From assembly GCA_963556255.1 (NCBI GenBank), contig OY744606.1, positions 78,422,141 to 78,486,140 of the forward strand: DNA of 64,000 nt. Reading direction: 5' to 3'. This document shows, piece after piece, positions 33,386 through 45,665 of the stretch (its first letter is position 1; each line of letters starts with the position of its first letter). The notes beneath the pieces are model-generated. The model had not been told where the DNA came from, made no database searches, and was given only the letters and a program-made list of their open reading frames with translations. The translations under genes and the position numbers were made by a program. This DNA comes from Allolobophora icterica. Taxonomy: Eukaryota; Annelida; Clitellata; Crassiclitellata; Lumbricidae.

Positions 33386-34280
33386 CCGTGGAGCAAATGC
33401 TCCATCCAAGAATTACGGGGGGGGGAGAGATCTGTCAGTGTGTGTTCCACCATTTTAGGGGGGAAGGAAGGTTGAGGAGGGAAAAGAGGGGAAGGGGAAG
33501 TTGCTCCAATGACTCAATGGGGGGGGATAGACGCCCTGTATATATGAACGCAATATTCATAGTGTACAAATATAGTGTATGATTATAGTTACGTGTATTC
33601 TCAAGCATAGCACATTTTGTATTGTAATTCTCGGTATATTTACCCATGCTGAGATCACTACACAGCGCTCCCAGAGTTAGAAAATGATACATGATGAACA
33701 TAGTTCGTGTTGTTATGCAGAATATGTAGGAGATACATGTGTATATGATGGTAATGGTAAATTTATATAGCGCCACTTCAAGTGAGACTCATCAGAGGCG
33801 TTCCCGACCTAACACAATGAAACCACGATCGAACAGAATGGTCTTCAAGCGCATGTGGAAATGAGGCAAAGACGCAATGATCTACCAACATAATATCCAT
33901 GTTCCATAATTCCCTCGCGTAAATTTGGGCTATATGCTAAACCACCCCACCCTCCCCAATACGCCCCCAGCTCCCCGCTGCGGGCGTAGCAAAGAGGGTC
34001 AAAAAGGCTAGCAGAGAGAAGTAGCCGCACCAGTACAAAGAAGGCTCTATAGACAGATAGATGAACAGACAAACATATAGATAGTGAGAAATCATGCACT
34101 TGGTCAATTGTATGACCGACTGTTAAATGATAAAATGTTAAATGAATGTTAAATGATACTGTTGTTGTCTTTCAAACTAACCGTTAATTAACAATTTAAC
34201 TTACGTTTACTCTCAAGCACGTTAAAGTTTCTAATCAAAATTTACATACCGTGATTTTTCATGGGTTACAACTAGTTCAT
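33385..34280. other. No gene; SINE-like fragment near 33750
   Basis: Positions 33755-33810 (TTTATATAGCGCCACTTCAAGTGAGACTCATCAGAGGCGTTCCCGAC) resemble the body of the SINE at 11748-12092. The rest shows nothing. Confidence 0.45.
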
Positions 34281-34284
34281 ATGT

Positions 34285-34329
<45 letters not shown>

Positions 34330-34345
34330 TATACATATAGACCTG
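34281..34345. repeat. (TA)n microsatellite
   Basis: TA run with a few ACACAT interruptions. Confidence 0.85.
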
Positions 34346-34595
34346 TACATGTGAATCTAGATATATGGGGTCGGTGTGAATGTGAGCGTAATAGGCTTTC
34401 TCGGCTGATAGGATAAGCGTTTTTGATTCGACTTGCACCAACAGCAGCATCCTCATCATCATCATCATCCCCAGCAGCAGAATCATCCCCCACAGCATCA
34501 TCACCCCCAGCAGCAGCAGCAACCCGTCCACTCCGGAGATAGATGGCCATTATAAGCGACGAACCACAATTTCATGCCAGCTCAAACAACGTTCA

Positions 34596-34612
<17 letters not shown>

Positions 34613-34626
<14 letters not shown>

Positions 34627-34690
34627 ATACGTATAGTCGTATACTATATATATATATAGTATACGACTATACGTATTGTATATATACATA
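34613..34690. other. Perfect 78-bp palindrome
   Basis: Positions 34613-34651 are the exact reverse complement of 34652-34690, with no spacer. The arms are not only TA: they include CAATACGTATAGTCGTATAC and its complement. The palindrome sits within TA-rich flanks (34600-34735) and is a candidate cruciform. Confidence 0.92.
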
Positions 34691-34739
34691 CATATTTATA
34701 TATAGATATATAGATATATAATATATATATATGTAGCGA

Positions 34740-36365
34740 TACTACGTTATGGAAACCGGGTTTGTTGACGCGAGTCGTGAAAGATGTTACGATGATTGCC
34801 GCTGGATGTAGGAATATGTGATTGAACGAATAAAGTAGAAAGTGGAACGCATAGTGGCGCCTCCAGCGGCCATTGGGTTAATGCTTAAGGTCATTGTAAA
34901 CTATACGGCATATTGCTTGCGAGTAGCGACTCAGCATTGTCTTATTGCTTGAGGTTATTGCGCGTGTGTCGTGAATCCAAGTAATGGGTCTGGAATCTGG
35001 ATTGGGATATGTAGGCAATCAGATAACGATGTAGGAATCCGTCTTATGAAGAATTCAGATTATAGTGTAGGAATAAGCCTTTTGATAGAGGAATCCAGGT
35101 GATGGTATTGCATGGAGTCTGTATTAAAACAGAGGATTCATGCTTAAGCGGAGTAGCAATTCGTTTTGTAATGCATTGAGGAATGTAAACTATAACGCAA
35201 GAATACGTCTTGTGAGGAATCTTGATTCTGGTTTCGGAATCCGCCATAAATACGTAAACGCACATCTGTACAGAGTACTACTGACAGAAAATTGTGATTG
35301 TGATATAGTAATCGAGACTATTTTCTAGAAAACCGTAACATGATACAAGAATTCTGACTACGATATTTGATTCTGGATTATTGTGAAAGAAACCTTATTG
35401 TACTATAGTTTGGGAACGCAGAGCTTATGTGGAACTACGACTAAGAATGTAGATTGTATCGCAGGCATTCATAGTTGATGAAGAATTGAATTAGAATATT
35501 GATAAAGCAACCGGAAACTGGATAATCCATGGGAATCTTCAGCCTGGTCTTCGGGCTTCGATAAATGGACATTCAGTCTTGTACACAGCTGTCGATACTC
35601 TTAATGCCTTCCAGTCGAATGCGGATGAATGTCTAGGCTTGCAGTTTGCAACTCGGTATGAAACGGTGAAGGAAGGATTGTTCCGGAAAACTGTAATGTA
35701 AATCTCCGAAATTTCCCATCGTAACTGAGAAACAATGTCAGGGAGAGAGAGGTTTTCACCGGCGCTATATCAAATCAAGTCCGCTATAGCCAGATTGTTT
35801 AGTCCGTTCCGGTGCCAGGTCAGAATCCTGGGGAGGTAAAGCCGAGGAGACATGCATGGTGCTATACGGTAGAAATCGTTGATGATGGTGGTCCGTGGTC
35901 GTGGAGTGGCACAGTAGTATTATCAGGATAGGATATATGATAGATTGAAGAATTCGGGTGTTAATCGTGAGTAGAAAGCTGCAGAAGAGAGGGAAAGAGG
36001 AGGAGGGGTGAGATTGGCAGACCAGAGAGGAGAATAAGCGAAGTGGAGGAGGTCTTTTAGGAGTTGGTTTCAAAGATATGGTGCAGCGTAGATTAAGATG
36101 CATTTGCATATGCATAATGGCATAGGTGTACACACTATCGCCCATAACGAGGGCAGGGCATCTAGTGCACCCTTCGAATAAGGGGATAAGATGGCCGTAG
36201 AGTTTCGTTGGAGGTCTGGACAATTCCCAAATAAGCCTGAAATCTGGAAATCTGGTGCCGCGGGGAAAGATTTGCATGGAGACACGCCAGAATTCACTCG
36301 TGCGTTTAAAGTGCGTTTATGCAGCGTTGGGGATACGCGCATACAACGAAGAGCAGGGCGAGGAT
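34740..36365. other. No recognisable gene
   Basis: Short diverged phrases (AGGAATCC..., 35030-35330) recur, and CGCTATATCAAATCAAGTCCG at 35762 matches 15224. Minus-strand open frames at 35765-36342 have no motif. Confidence 0.45.
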
Positions 36366-36369
36366 AGAC

Positions 36370-36448
36370 ACACAGACAGCCAAACAGACAGACAGACAGA
36401 CAGACTGAGGAAATTCACTCACAAAGACAGAGTTCAGCACACAAGCAC

Positions 36449-36495
<47 letters not shown>

Positions 36496-36540
36496 CGATA
36501 GACAGACAGACACGATAGACAGACAGACAGACACGATAGA
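36370..36540. repeat. GACA microsatellite
   Basis: (GACA)n with CACGATAGACA variants. Confidence 0.92.
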
Positions 36541-37559
36541 AAATATAGAACAACAGCAAGTGCATGTGTGTGTGCGTGCATGCTTACGTGATTCCGAGAG
36601 AAAGAAACTTTCCTCCATAGATCTCCTATGAAATTCTACAATCTTATAACGTTCGTTGCTATAGCAACCGTCTCCCAACCATCACTTTGTAAGTTTTATT
36701 GTCAATTAAAGCCACGCCATGATGGCAGCGGAAAGAATATGCAGTGGCACCCAGCAACACTAGCCAACGCACCAGCAGTATCTGGCAAAGCCGGTATTCC
36801 AAAACAGTCTCGCCGTTTAAACTCTCCCTCCGGAGAATCCATTTGGAACAGATTCTTCCCTTCCCCGCACAGATCTGTGTTTTAGAAGAAATCTCGCCTC
36901 CCTCCAGGAGACTATATTCTGAAACAGAGTCTCTGGGGAGGGGAGAAAATATTTCATCCTTCGTTGAAATAATCTCTTCCTGGAGAAATTTTATTCTTTG
37001 AGAGATACATACAGTCATACTTGTTTTAAAGTTGATAATTTTAGGCAAGTGAATTTTATAACTTTATTGTAAAACTATTTAGTATTTTTAAACCATGTGT
37101 TACAAAAATAACATGAATTTTGAGTGGAACTGAAAAGAAATGGGGAGATATTACTTCAGTCCTGAGGAGACTCTGTTTTAGGGATACTTTATGTCGTGAC
37201 ATGGGTGCCTCCCCGTAAAGGGGCTGCCCAGTAAAATGAATGACGTCTATACATATGGGGTCCCGTCAGGGCGCGCTCAAGAACGTGTCACTCACAGTCG
37301 GAGTCCTATACACTGGAGGATGGTGTCACGGTTTATTAAACAGGTCAGTTTAAGGGGCAGTGATGCGGGGATACGCATGGATCGTTTCCTTCACTCGACT
37401 TCGCTGTCCCATCCATCAATTTAACCAGCGCAATAAAACTAGAATAGCGCTAAGTAAGTAAGTGTGATTGAGCTATCGAGATATTCAGTCTGTCTGTGAG
37501 AGACGGCGTTTTACACTTTAGACAACTGGTAGCAAATTGTCGCTCTTGTTCCAGATCTG
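36541..37559. other. No recognisable gene
   Basis: Two open frames around 36628-37048 run in opposite directions with no motif. A GGAGA/TCTCC-rich inverted flavour occurs around 36815-36990. Confidence 0.45.
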
Positions 37560-37935
37560 GATGTCTGAACGTCTGTTTGTCTGTCTGTGCGAATGTTCAT
37601 GTTTGTCTGCCTGTCTGTCTGTCTATCTGTATGAATTTTCAATCTGTCTCTGTCTGTCTTTATGAGTGATTTATTTATGTATGTATGTCTGTTTTTCTGT
37701 CTTGACAACTGTCTGTCTGAACGAGTGTCTGCCTGTCTGTCTGTCTATTTGTCTATCTATTTGTCTATCTATTTGCCCATCTATTTGTCTATCTATTTGT
37801 CTATTTGTCTGTCCTATCGAATGTCTGAATGTCTGTCTATCTGTCTGTCTGTCTTAACGACTGTCTGTCTATCTGTCTGTCTTTATGACTGTCTGTCTGT
37901 TTGCCTGTCTGTCTGTCTGTTTGCCTTCTGTCTAT
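37560..37935. repeat. TGTC/TATTTGTC microsatellite
   Basis: Imperfect TGTC with TATTTGTCTATC variants. Confidence 0.9.
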
Positions 37936-38495
37936 CAATGTCCTCCAGTGGGCAATTGAGGCACTCTAATACAGTCCATTTTAAGTACATCATAAAAACA
38001 CTGATCTAATGCTTCTAATCAGTTAATAGTATGGCATTTTCCTTTCCCAAATAAGATTTTATGTGATTGATTAAGAAAATGATATCTTACAAAGATAAGA
38101 CCGTCTGCGATATTATATAATAAATACCAAGACCTTCGGTGATAGTGCCAGAAATGATATGATATCTTACAATGATAAGACCTTTAATGTATGTGCGTAT
38201 GTATATGGACTTTTTTTATAAAGCACATTTTTTTAACAGCCCCTCAAAGCGCTATGACAGAAGTTTGGTAGATTTTTGCCCCCAGCCGAGCGGCACAGTT
38301 CAGGACGGAATGTCGCTGACGTGTCTAAATTGCGGCAAGCCAGCAAAGACGGAATTCCAATAGTCGAGGCACATCAAAGGAATGCAGCAAGGCCAGTGAA
38401 GCGCTAAACAAAAGATTTCGCCGTATTGATCGAATGTAACAAAGCTGGTAGAAGCATGCATGCTGCACGTGATCAGCCAAGGGTGATATTTTGTG
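37936..38495. other. No gene; GATATCTTACAA.GATAAGACC repeats
   Basis: The phrase TGATATCTTACAA(A/T)GATAAGACC recurs at 38078, 38158 and (with changes) 38762. Confidence 0.45.
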
Positions 38496-38498
38496 ATT

Positions 38499-38702
38499 CA
38501 TGGGCGGCGATCCCGGGGGTCGAGGGGGGCAAGATCTCCACCTCTAACAGTGAGGGAACACACTGTACAGTTGCTCCCCAAAAAATTGATGAAACACCAA
38601 AAAAGGTAAAAAAATTCACCTCTTTTTTGACCAGATCAGTTCAAAAGGGTCCCTTGTCCCCCACCTGTCAAACAAGATCGCCGCCAGTGGTGATATATGT
38701 GA
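38499..38702. mobile_element. Possible hAT-like MITE
   Basis: The ends CATGGGCGGCGATC (left) and GATCGCCGCCAGTG (right) are near-perfect inverted repeats of hAT type. Flanking GTGAT-containing sequence is similar on both sides, but I could not define an exact 8-bp duplication. Confidence 0.45.
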
Positions 38703-38819
38703 TGGTCTTCTGTGATATCATGTAATAAATACCAAGTTCTACAGTGATTGGATTAGATATGTGATATCTTACAACGATAAGGCCTTCTGTGATATGATGA
38801 ATATTAAGGTCAGTATATT

Positions 38820-38920
38820 CTGGATCTTGACCTGATAACGGCTTGGTTTTGGATCGCCATCAGTAGGTGCTTTGTGCATTAGACACCGGCGCGATACGGA
38901 AGCTATAAATTACAGTTGCA
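38820..38920 (+). mobile_element. CR1/L2-like LINE 3' UTR fragment
   Basis: GATAACGGCTTGGTTTTGGATCGCCATC...GTGCATTAGACACCGGCGCGATACGGAAG matches the tail region at 10375-10445. Confidence 0.65.
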
Positions 38921-40521
38921 ATTACAATTGCCTTAATTATTTGGATAATTACGGATATGGGTCATTATCCGAAAAGTGCAGAATTGATGTCCCATGCTGG
39001 TTTTTTGAGTTTTTTCGATAATTTCTTCAAATTTGTTTGCCTATCCTTCAAAGAATGAGCAGATTAACATTTCCCATCATTGTTTTAGCTGCTAGATTTT
39101 GGAAATTTAGAAATAAATTACTAAATGTATACAAAATATCATTACCATCCAATGTCCGAGACGGTGTACACTGCTTTAAATTCAGCTTTTACGCAAATTT
39201 ATTCCATTACAACCTGTAACAAAGGTATATTATTTTGATTAATTAGTAGCTAGCATATGCAATAATTAAACATTTAGACTCATTTTCGTAACATTTATTT
39301 CTTTTTGGGCCTATTTATACTTGTCCATAGAAGTAAGCATCATAGCCATCTCAATTTTTGGGAAGCCTATAACTTTTAGAGAACGTGCTTACTTACTAAA
39401 AGAAAAACACCAGGAACAAGATATTGTCAACTATTAATGGAATCACACAGATTTGAGTTGAAATTCATAATGTTTATTTTTAATTTAAGTTTGTTGTTCC
39501 AAATTCCAAAAAAGTAAAATTCTGTTTCATTACCATCTCGTGTTGTATTTCATGGTTTAGGTAGATTATAACATTGATAACTTATTTTATTTACCGCTTT
39601 TGTTGAACTGATTCAAATTACTTATCTGATAGAGTAATTCAAGTGAAAATATTTGACGGCTGTCATAAATTTCATCATTTTGTCATTACCATCCAGCGGC
39701 TGTTTTTCATCATTACCATCCGAATACATCAGATTTCTGCTATTTTCTCATGACAGTCGCATCTTGCCACGGATGGTAAGAGTGAATTGCGTGTATTTTA
39801 TTTGAATTATTTGATATAAAAATAAATTGCATGTAATTAGAATTTACTAGCAACTCTCAAAATGTTGTTCAACTTGTATCTAATGCATATAACATACAGT
39901 TATAGCTAATGCTGCACAGATTTTTTTCTGAAGCTAAAAATAATATTTCTTTTTTTGAATAATTTCGAAAAATGTCTTAAATTATTGACACCAGACTAAT
40001 ATTTTATGTGAAGGAAAGGCCTGTTGTATTCCTACTTAATGCTGGCATCATCTACTTTTAGGAAATTGCCATTTTATAAGCACCAGAGGAATATTTCAGG
40101 TCTTTGTGATTAAATATGATTACACAAAAAGGTCGGAATGTAATGAAAAAAGAGGCATTTTGACTTTTTAAATTCTGCAAAGAAATTAACTTATGATTAC
40201 AAATATAGTGGATTTCTTTCAAATTAGTTAAGTTTAACTATGTACGTGACTAAAAAAACACTTACAACCAATTTTGGGGGAAAAAAATTTTTGTTTTTCG
40301 GAGACGAAATTTGTAACATTTCGGATAATGACCCATATATCTTACACGATAAGGCATTCGTTAATATGAAGGACATCATTTTAAGAACTAATGTTTTAAA
40401 ATGTCTCTACGTCCTAACAATCAAATATCACATGATATCATTAAACATCATAATTATCATATCAAATATTAAGTCAGCTATCACTGCATATAATATGTTA
40501 TTACATATCACATCCTATGAT
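38921..40521. other. No recognisable gene
   Basis: AT-rich. CATTACCATCC recurs (39145, 39527, 39684, 39713). A 122-codon + frame at 40240 has no motif. Confidence 0.45.
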
Positions 40522-40724
40522 CGCCCTGATCATGTAGTGGTAAAATCAGAGGTGAGTATACGCTATCGGTTAGTTTTCCGAAACAAATTAGAGGTGAGTA
40601 TACGCTAATGGTTTGTTTTCCGAAACACATTAGAGGTGAGTACAAATATTTTGTGAGGTGAGTATACGGTCTCTAGAGGTGAGTATACGCTGTATACCCG
40701 CGTATACCCTCGACTACAGCCCTG
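40522..40724. mobile_element. Short hAT-like MITE, 203 bp
   Basis: Flanked by an exact 8-bp duplication CCTATGAT (40514-40521 and 40725-40732). The right end, read in reverse, is CAGGGCTGTAGTCGAGGGTA, typical of hAT. The left end (CGCCCTGATCATGTAGTGG) is diverged. The interior holds five copies of GAGGTGAGTATACG. Confidence 0.65.
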
Positions 40725-40822
40725 CCTATGATATATCTATATAATAAAGCGAGAATTCTGTGTGTGTGTGTGTGTGTGTGTCCCTCTGTCTGTCTGTTTG
40801 ACCGGGCTTAACTTCTACAATT

Positions 40823-41074
40823 TTGCACCTTTTCACTCCAAACCTTCACTGCTGTGTCGGCCTCGGCATCGGACACCCAGTGGAGGGGTTCGCTTACCCC
40901 CCTTTCACCGCTAACATGGTGAAAATGCCCCAAAACTCTACCCAACCGACCGTCCCTGACGACCCAGGGCGAAGCGCTTCTATTTATGGCGCCGGTATTC
41001 CCAACGTCATTAATAATGCGCATTTAACAACAAGCGGTTCTATTTATGGCGCGGATATTCCCCAACGTCATTAA
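40823..41074 (+). CDS. Open frame shared by the Helitron-like copies (unknown function)
   Basis: 83 codons, with its first half nearly the same as the frame in copy 1 (18765-19082, minus). The second half differs because of an internal partial duplication around TATTTATGGCGC..ATTCCC. There is no recognised domain and coding status is doubtful. Confidence 0.3.
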   Translation: MHLFTPNLHCCVGLGIGHPVEGFAYPPFTANMVKMPQNSTQPTVPDDPGRSASIYGAGIPNVINNAHLTTSGSIYGADIPQRH

Positions 41075-41247
41075 TAATGCAAATAAAGACGTTGTTTACT
41101 TTCGCACAAAATTTAATTACGATCGAATCGAACTATATTCATCGTTTTACAGCAAAATTGTATGTTCAAAGACTCTGCTTTACTAAGGGCAGTGAGGGCT
41201 AGATTTCTGGCGTTTTCTTGAATCCGCCAACGCCGGCTTCACCCTCT

Positions 41248-41425
41248 TCGACTGCGAAGCAGTCAGTCCACGGGAGACTGCAAAGCAGTCTCCCCGACTG
41301 CGAAGCAGTCGTCGCCACTCGACTGCGAAGCAGTCAGTCCACGGGAGACTGCGAAGCAGTCGTCGCCAGAGGGCGACTGCGAAGCAGTCAGTTCACGCCT
41401 AGACTGCAAAGCAGTCTCCCCCACA
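41248..41425. repeat. Array of seven 15-bp hairpins in Helitron copy 2
   Basis: Units GACTGCGAAGCAGTC (five) and GACTGCAAAGCAGTC (two). The stems are unchanged although spacers and the central triplet vary. Confidence 0.88.
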
Positions 41426-41545
41426 GGTCGCCTAAATTTCTTCCTTATTCGCTACACGGATTTAAACATATACCTAAATTTGTTGCTTATTCGCTACAGG
41501 GATTGAAACTTATAACCCCGGGCAACGCCGGGTAAACCTGCTAGT

Positions 41546-42884
41546 TATATCATATATCTAATCATATGACGCCATGCAATGTCAAACAACAGCATAAATC
41601 AGATTACATCATTTCTATATAACATATTATGTAACATTATACTATCGCATATATCATATAGGGCCTATCACATGAAACCATGTCCCATATCATATTACAT
41701 ATCACATACGATATCACTTCGTATCACATGTCATAGGCCTATGTCATTTCATATTAAACCACATCACATAGCATATCACTTACGGTACATTTAGTTTAAC
41801 GACAGTGTAGTGTTCTTTGTCCAAGTCCAGTCCTTTTTTAATAGTCGAACACGCGACCAGTGCATGTGCACTCTGACTCACGACGCCATCTTTAATATGG
41901 CGGACATTCGACGTTTGATCGCTGAACATGTTTTTCTGTTTATCGCGTTCACAGCCCGAGGGTCCAAGAAAGCACCGGGAAATTTTACTGTTTCACAGCA
42001 GAACACTGCAAGACTTCCACCGCCAACATTTAATGCGACGCCGAAAGATCTACGGCTTGTCATTCCCGGCGGACATTTTCCAAAGACTACTTATCGCTAA
42101 GACTATTTACCACGAAATTGATACAGCGCTGCGTTGGCTATCGGTCGCTCGATCAATCGATTGGCAGAGATTCGTGCAATTTAGTTGCTTCCGATCTCGA
42201 CGCGGAAACCGAACATTTCAGGATGAAATCCTTAGAATGCAACGGCGTTTGAAGTTGATTGAGATATAATGGTGGCACTGTACGGACGGAAGACCGAGAC
42301 AGCGATCTGGAACCGCGTGGAAGCCAAGCGTTTCGATGTGAAAATTAATGAGAATTGGTAGAGAGGGTAAGCGAGTTAGTATCGACGGCCTGTTCTTAAG
42401 TTAATATCGCGGTAAAGACAATTTCTCGGAAGCATATGATTCGCAGAACTTCCGTGACTGGGTAACGTCTTCGGATGAAGTCTAAGTACTAATAGCGCCT
42501 GGGGAGAGATGTGCAACGGGCGCAATATGAATACTATGAATGGAGGAATGAAAGAATCAAGAGAAGGAATACGTGGATGAAATAATGAATGGATAAATAA
42601 AATATTGAATGAGTGAATAAAATGATTCATCAGATATGAATGAATGAATGAAAATACTGTCAAGAATGAAACAGAAAATGAATGAGTAAATAAATGAAAT
42701 ATTCAATGAATGAATAAAATCATTAATCAAACGAATGAATGTAGAAAGATTCTTAAGAACCAGTTTTCATTATGTCATTAGACAAAGAACTTACAATGAG
42801 ATTGGCACATTTGGCTAGCATTCCATTCTAAAAAAATGTAAATCTCTCATTAAACATGCGTTTTATTCAATACGACAAGTCTGT

Positions 42885-42890
<6 letters not shown>
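41546..42890. other. No gene called
   Basis: ATATCACAT-rich at 41560-41790. An ATGGCGGACATT start at 41898 opens 68 codons and an overlapping frame runs to 42269, but neither shows a recognisable family motif. ATGAATGA-rich at 42530-42740. Confidence 0.4.
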
Positions 42891-42926
<36 letters not shown>

Positions 42927-42980
42927 ATGTTTACGTTAACCGTTCATATATATAATACATATATATATAATATATATACA
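42891..42980. repeat. (TA)n microsatellite
   Basis: TA run at 42891-42922 with a second TATA-rich patch to 42980. Confidence 0.85.
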
Positions 42981-43925
42981 GAGTAGGCGATATGTCCAAC
43001 ATACGACATGATGTATTTATCACATCCATTACAGATAAATGCACAAATAACATAGACTAAAGGGTGTGTCTATATTTTTCATGTTCTTTCGTGCTTGAAT
43101 CTCTCATATGATAAAATTTAAATTAACTGCCAATGAATGTCCCATTAAAATAGCACGAGACCTGCAGAGACCATACATTGGATCGATGCTTTGCCTATTC
43201 ATGCACTGACGGGAACACGGAAGTTCTAAAGAGTCTTTTATACTCAAGCGTCGTCGGTTTACTGAATGGTCTCGTGCGTTTAATGAAGGATTTCGAGAAG
43301 GCGTTTGACAATGTATGGACTGAATTGCCTCTGGCTAATGTTAAAGGCCAGACATGAAAACTACATAAAACGCCATTAGGAATCAGCAAATTCAAGACTC
43401 GAGCAAAACAATAATCTTGCGGTATATAGACCGTATTGAACTCGAAGCAATTAACCGTGCCTGCGGTTTAGTGTACGAGGAAAATACAGCCAGATGGAAA
43501 CTTTGTGTGTCAACACGTTTGATACACTATCAGTTGCTGTAGAACTTAGAAAAATAACAAAATTAGGCCTAAGTATGCCAGAAAGGGAAATAATACTCCG
43601 CTATTCGATTGCTTATAATTATTTTGTTCATTATTGATTCTGCATGGCATCGTCGAATTGCTTGGTGGCCATTTTTCATGACACAATGATTGCTATTGAC
43701 ATGTAATGATCTAGTGACCATTGTTCATGATACAATAAAAATCTAGTGATCATTATTCGTGGTACAGTGATAGTCAGTGCAGTTGATCTGCTGACTATGC
43801 CGAGCAGCTAGTAACTTCTATCGCGCTTTTACAACGGTTTAAGGAATCATCATCACTTCAAATGGCATCGGTTACATAAAACAATATCATGCTCTTGAAT
43901 TGCACGTTGTAGGCCTACACTGAGC
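42981..43925. other. No recognisable gene
   Basis: Short open frames only. A block reading DFEKAFDNVW at 43288-43317 resembles RT motif A but stands alone. Confidence 0.4.
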
Positions 43926-44085
43926 ACGGTTCTTTGCTGGCTAAAGGACCGAAGAACGGGTTCTTGCTGGCTAAAGGACCGAAGAACGGGTTCTTTCCTG
44001 GCTAAAGGACCGAAGAATGGGTTGGTTCTTTGCTGGCTAAAGGATCGAAAAGCGGGTGCTTTGCTTGCTAAAGGGCCGAAGAACT
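43926..44085. repeat. 34-bp minisatellite, about five units
   Basis: The unit GGTTCTTTGCTGGCTAAAGG plus ACCGAAGAACGG is tandem with small indels. The Ser/Gln-rich minus frame derives from it. Confidence 0.88.
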
Positions 44086-44404
44086 GGGAAGGGTCAGGGA
44101 CTGCAGAGGGATTATTTAAACAATCTAACATCTATCGAAGATTGTAAACCAATTGCGTTATGTCAACTGGTATAAGAAATAAACGAATATTTGATTTACC
44201 TGATCACATTAAACAGCGCAAGTACTTGTAAACAACATCATGTACTTGGAACAGCAGCATTCACGTTAAACACCATCTCCACATAAAATATGAAGTTCGA
44301 AAACTCATGCAGTAAACAACAAACACCTTTTCTTGTTATTATCGTTGTTTCTACAACTCATTTCTAAGCGCCACTACCTATAGGGGAAAAGCATCAATCA
44401 ATCA

Positions 44405-44527
44405 ATGATGCTGAGCAATTGTGAGTGAAGGACTTGCCCAGAGGTTCATACACAATAACCGTCTCGGGAGGAGTCTTGAACCCGTAAACTCTGCGCGTTA
44501 CAAGGCGAGCGCTCTAACCAAAAGACT
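44405..44527 (-). mobile_element. tRNA-derived SINE copy (family 2, minus)
   Basis: On the minus strand: GGTTAGAGCGCTCGCCTTGTAACGCG (A box), GGGTTCAAGACTCC (B box), then GGGCAAGTCCTTCACTCACAATTGCTCAGC. Confidence 0.7.
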
Positions 44528-45185
44528 TTGTGAAAGACTTCGCACTGCTGTCATTACTTCCTCCCACATAATTGAACCGTCTTCTCGGAGATTTTTCGCC
44601 AAAAACCTAACGACTTAGACTTCCCCCAAATCGGAAACTCAATCTATCTGACGACGCCTTGGTGTTTTATCCCGCACGTCACCAAGGAACCATCACGAAA
44701 CTGGGGCCCGCCCTTCGCTCACATCCTCAGCCAACAAAACCAGCGTTCCTAAACTATATAATACATCCGCGCAGAACCAGAGACACAGCGTCCTACTGGG
44801 ACACGTACATTAATCCAACTGTTTACTCCGATAAGTCGGCGGAAAATTGGACTGAGGCAGCAGGATCTGATTTGGACGGAAGACTGATAGGGAGTCTGAG
44901 AGCGACGTGCCTGCTGAGGCACTTCCCGCTTTTCTTCCTCCACTTTGCCTACTCCTATACCGAACGGCTCGATACTGGCAGATGCGATTTTTTATGATTT
45001 ATCTGCAATCATGTCTTTTCCCATCGGCTTTCAATTAAAACTTGGAAGGTTTCTCGATGTTTTAATGAAGCCGAACAGTTGTTGTCTATTGTGCGGAGAT
45101 AGGTGTAATTATCCTGTACAGTCAGGCGCAATAAATTGTTGTTTTTGGTTGGGAGGTGATGCGCAGTCACGAGTCTTGGTGTTAT
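44528..45185. other. No recognisable gene
   Basis: A 112-codon + frame (44659-44997) and an overlapping frame have no motif. Confidence 0.4.
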
Positions 45186-45665
45186 GCGGTGCAGCGCGGT
45201 GTGGCGTGGCGATGATTATTGTATTACTATGTATCGCAGTGTGGTTGGTGTGGTGTGGTGTGATGCGGTGTAGTGTGGTGTGGTGTAGTGTGGTGTAGTG
45301 TAGTGTGATGTCGTGTAGTGTAGTGTGGTGTGATGTGATGTGGTGTAGTGTAATGTGGTGTAGTGTGGTTTGATGTGGTGTAGTGTGATTATTTTGGCGT
45401 AGTATAGTGTCGCGTGATGTGGTGTAGTGTGGCTTGATATGGTGTTGTAATGTTTCGTGTGGTGAAGTGCAGTGTGGTGAAAGGTGTGTCATGGTGTAGT
45501 TAAACGCAGTTTGGTGTTATTTGGTATGGTGAAGTGTGTTGTGGTGATGTTTAAATGTAACGCGTTGTGGTATGACACGGTGTGGTAAAGTTTGATGGAT
45601 TGTAGTGTGGTGATGCTTGGTGTGAGGGTGTGGCGTGGCGTGTTGTAGTGTAGAGTAATATACTT
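45186..45665. repeat. GTGTGGTGTAGT-type minisatellite field
   Basis: Imperfect GTGTGGTGTA and GTGATGTGG units across almost 480 bp. His/Thr-rich minus frames are artefacts. Confidence 0.9.

Larger units (their letters stand above)
40736..41545 (+). mobile_element. Helitron-like element, copy 2 (810 bp)
   Basis: Starts TCTATATAATAAAGCGAG (Helitron-type TC start) after an A. It ends CCCGGGCAACGCCGGGTAAACCTGCTAGT followed by T: a terminal hairpin a few bases before CTAGT, inserted between A and T as Helitrons do. The interior has GT and CTGT runs, the shared open frame (40823 onward) and seven GACTGC(G/A)AAGCAGTC hairpins at about 41248-41420. There is no Rep/helicase, so it is non-autonomous. 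It lies 3 bp from the right duplication of the hAT-like MITE. Confidence 0.8.

Noticed and set aside
41898..42269. ATGGCGGACATT start and two overlapping frames
   Set aside because: Good start context but no recognisable family motif, two competing frames and no clear splice sites.
43285..43320. DFEKAFDNVW resembling RT motif A
   Set aside because: No other RT block is readable upstream or downstream in either direction, so a single 10-residue match is not enough.
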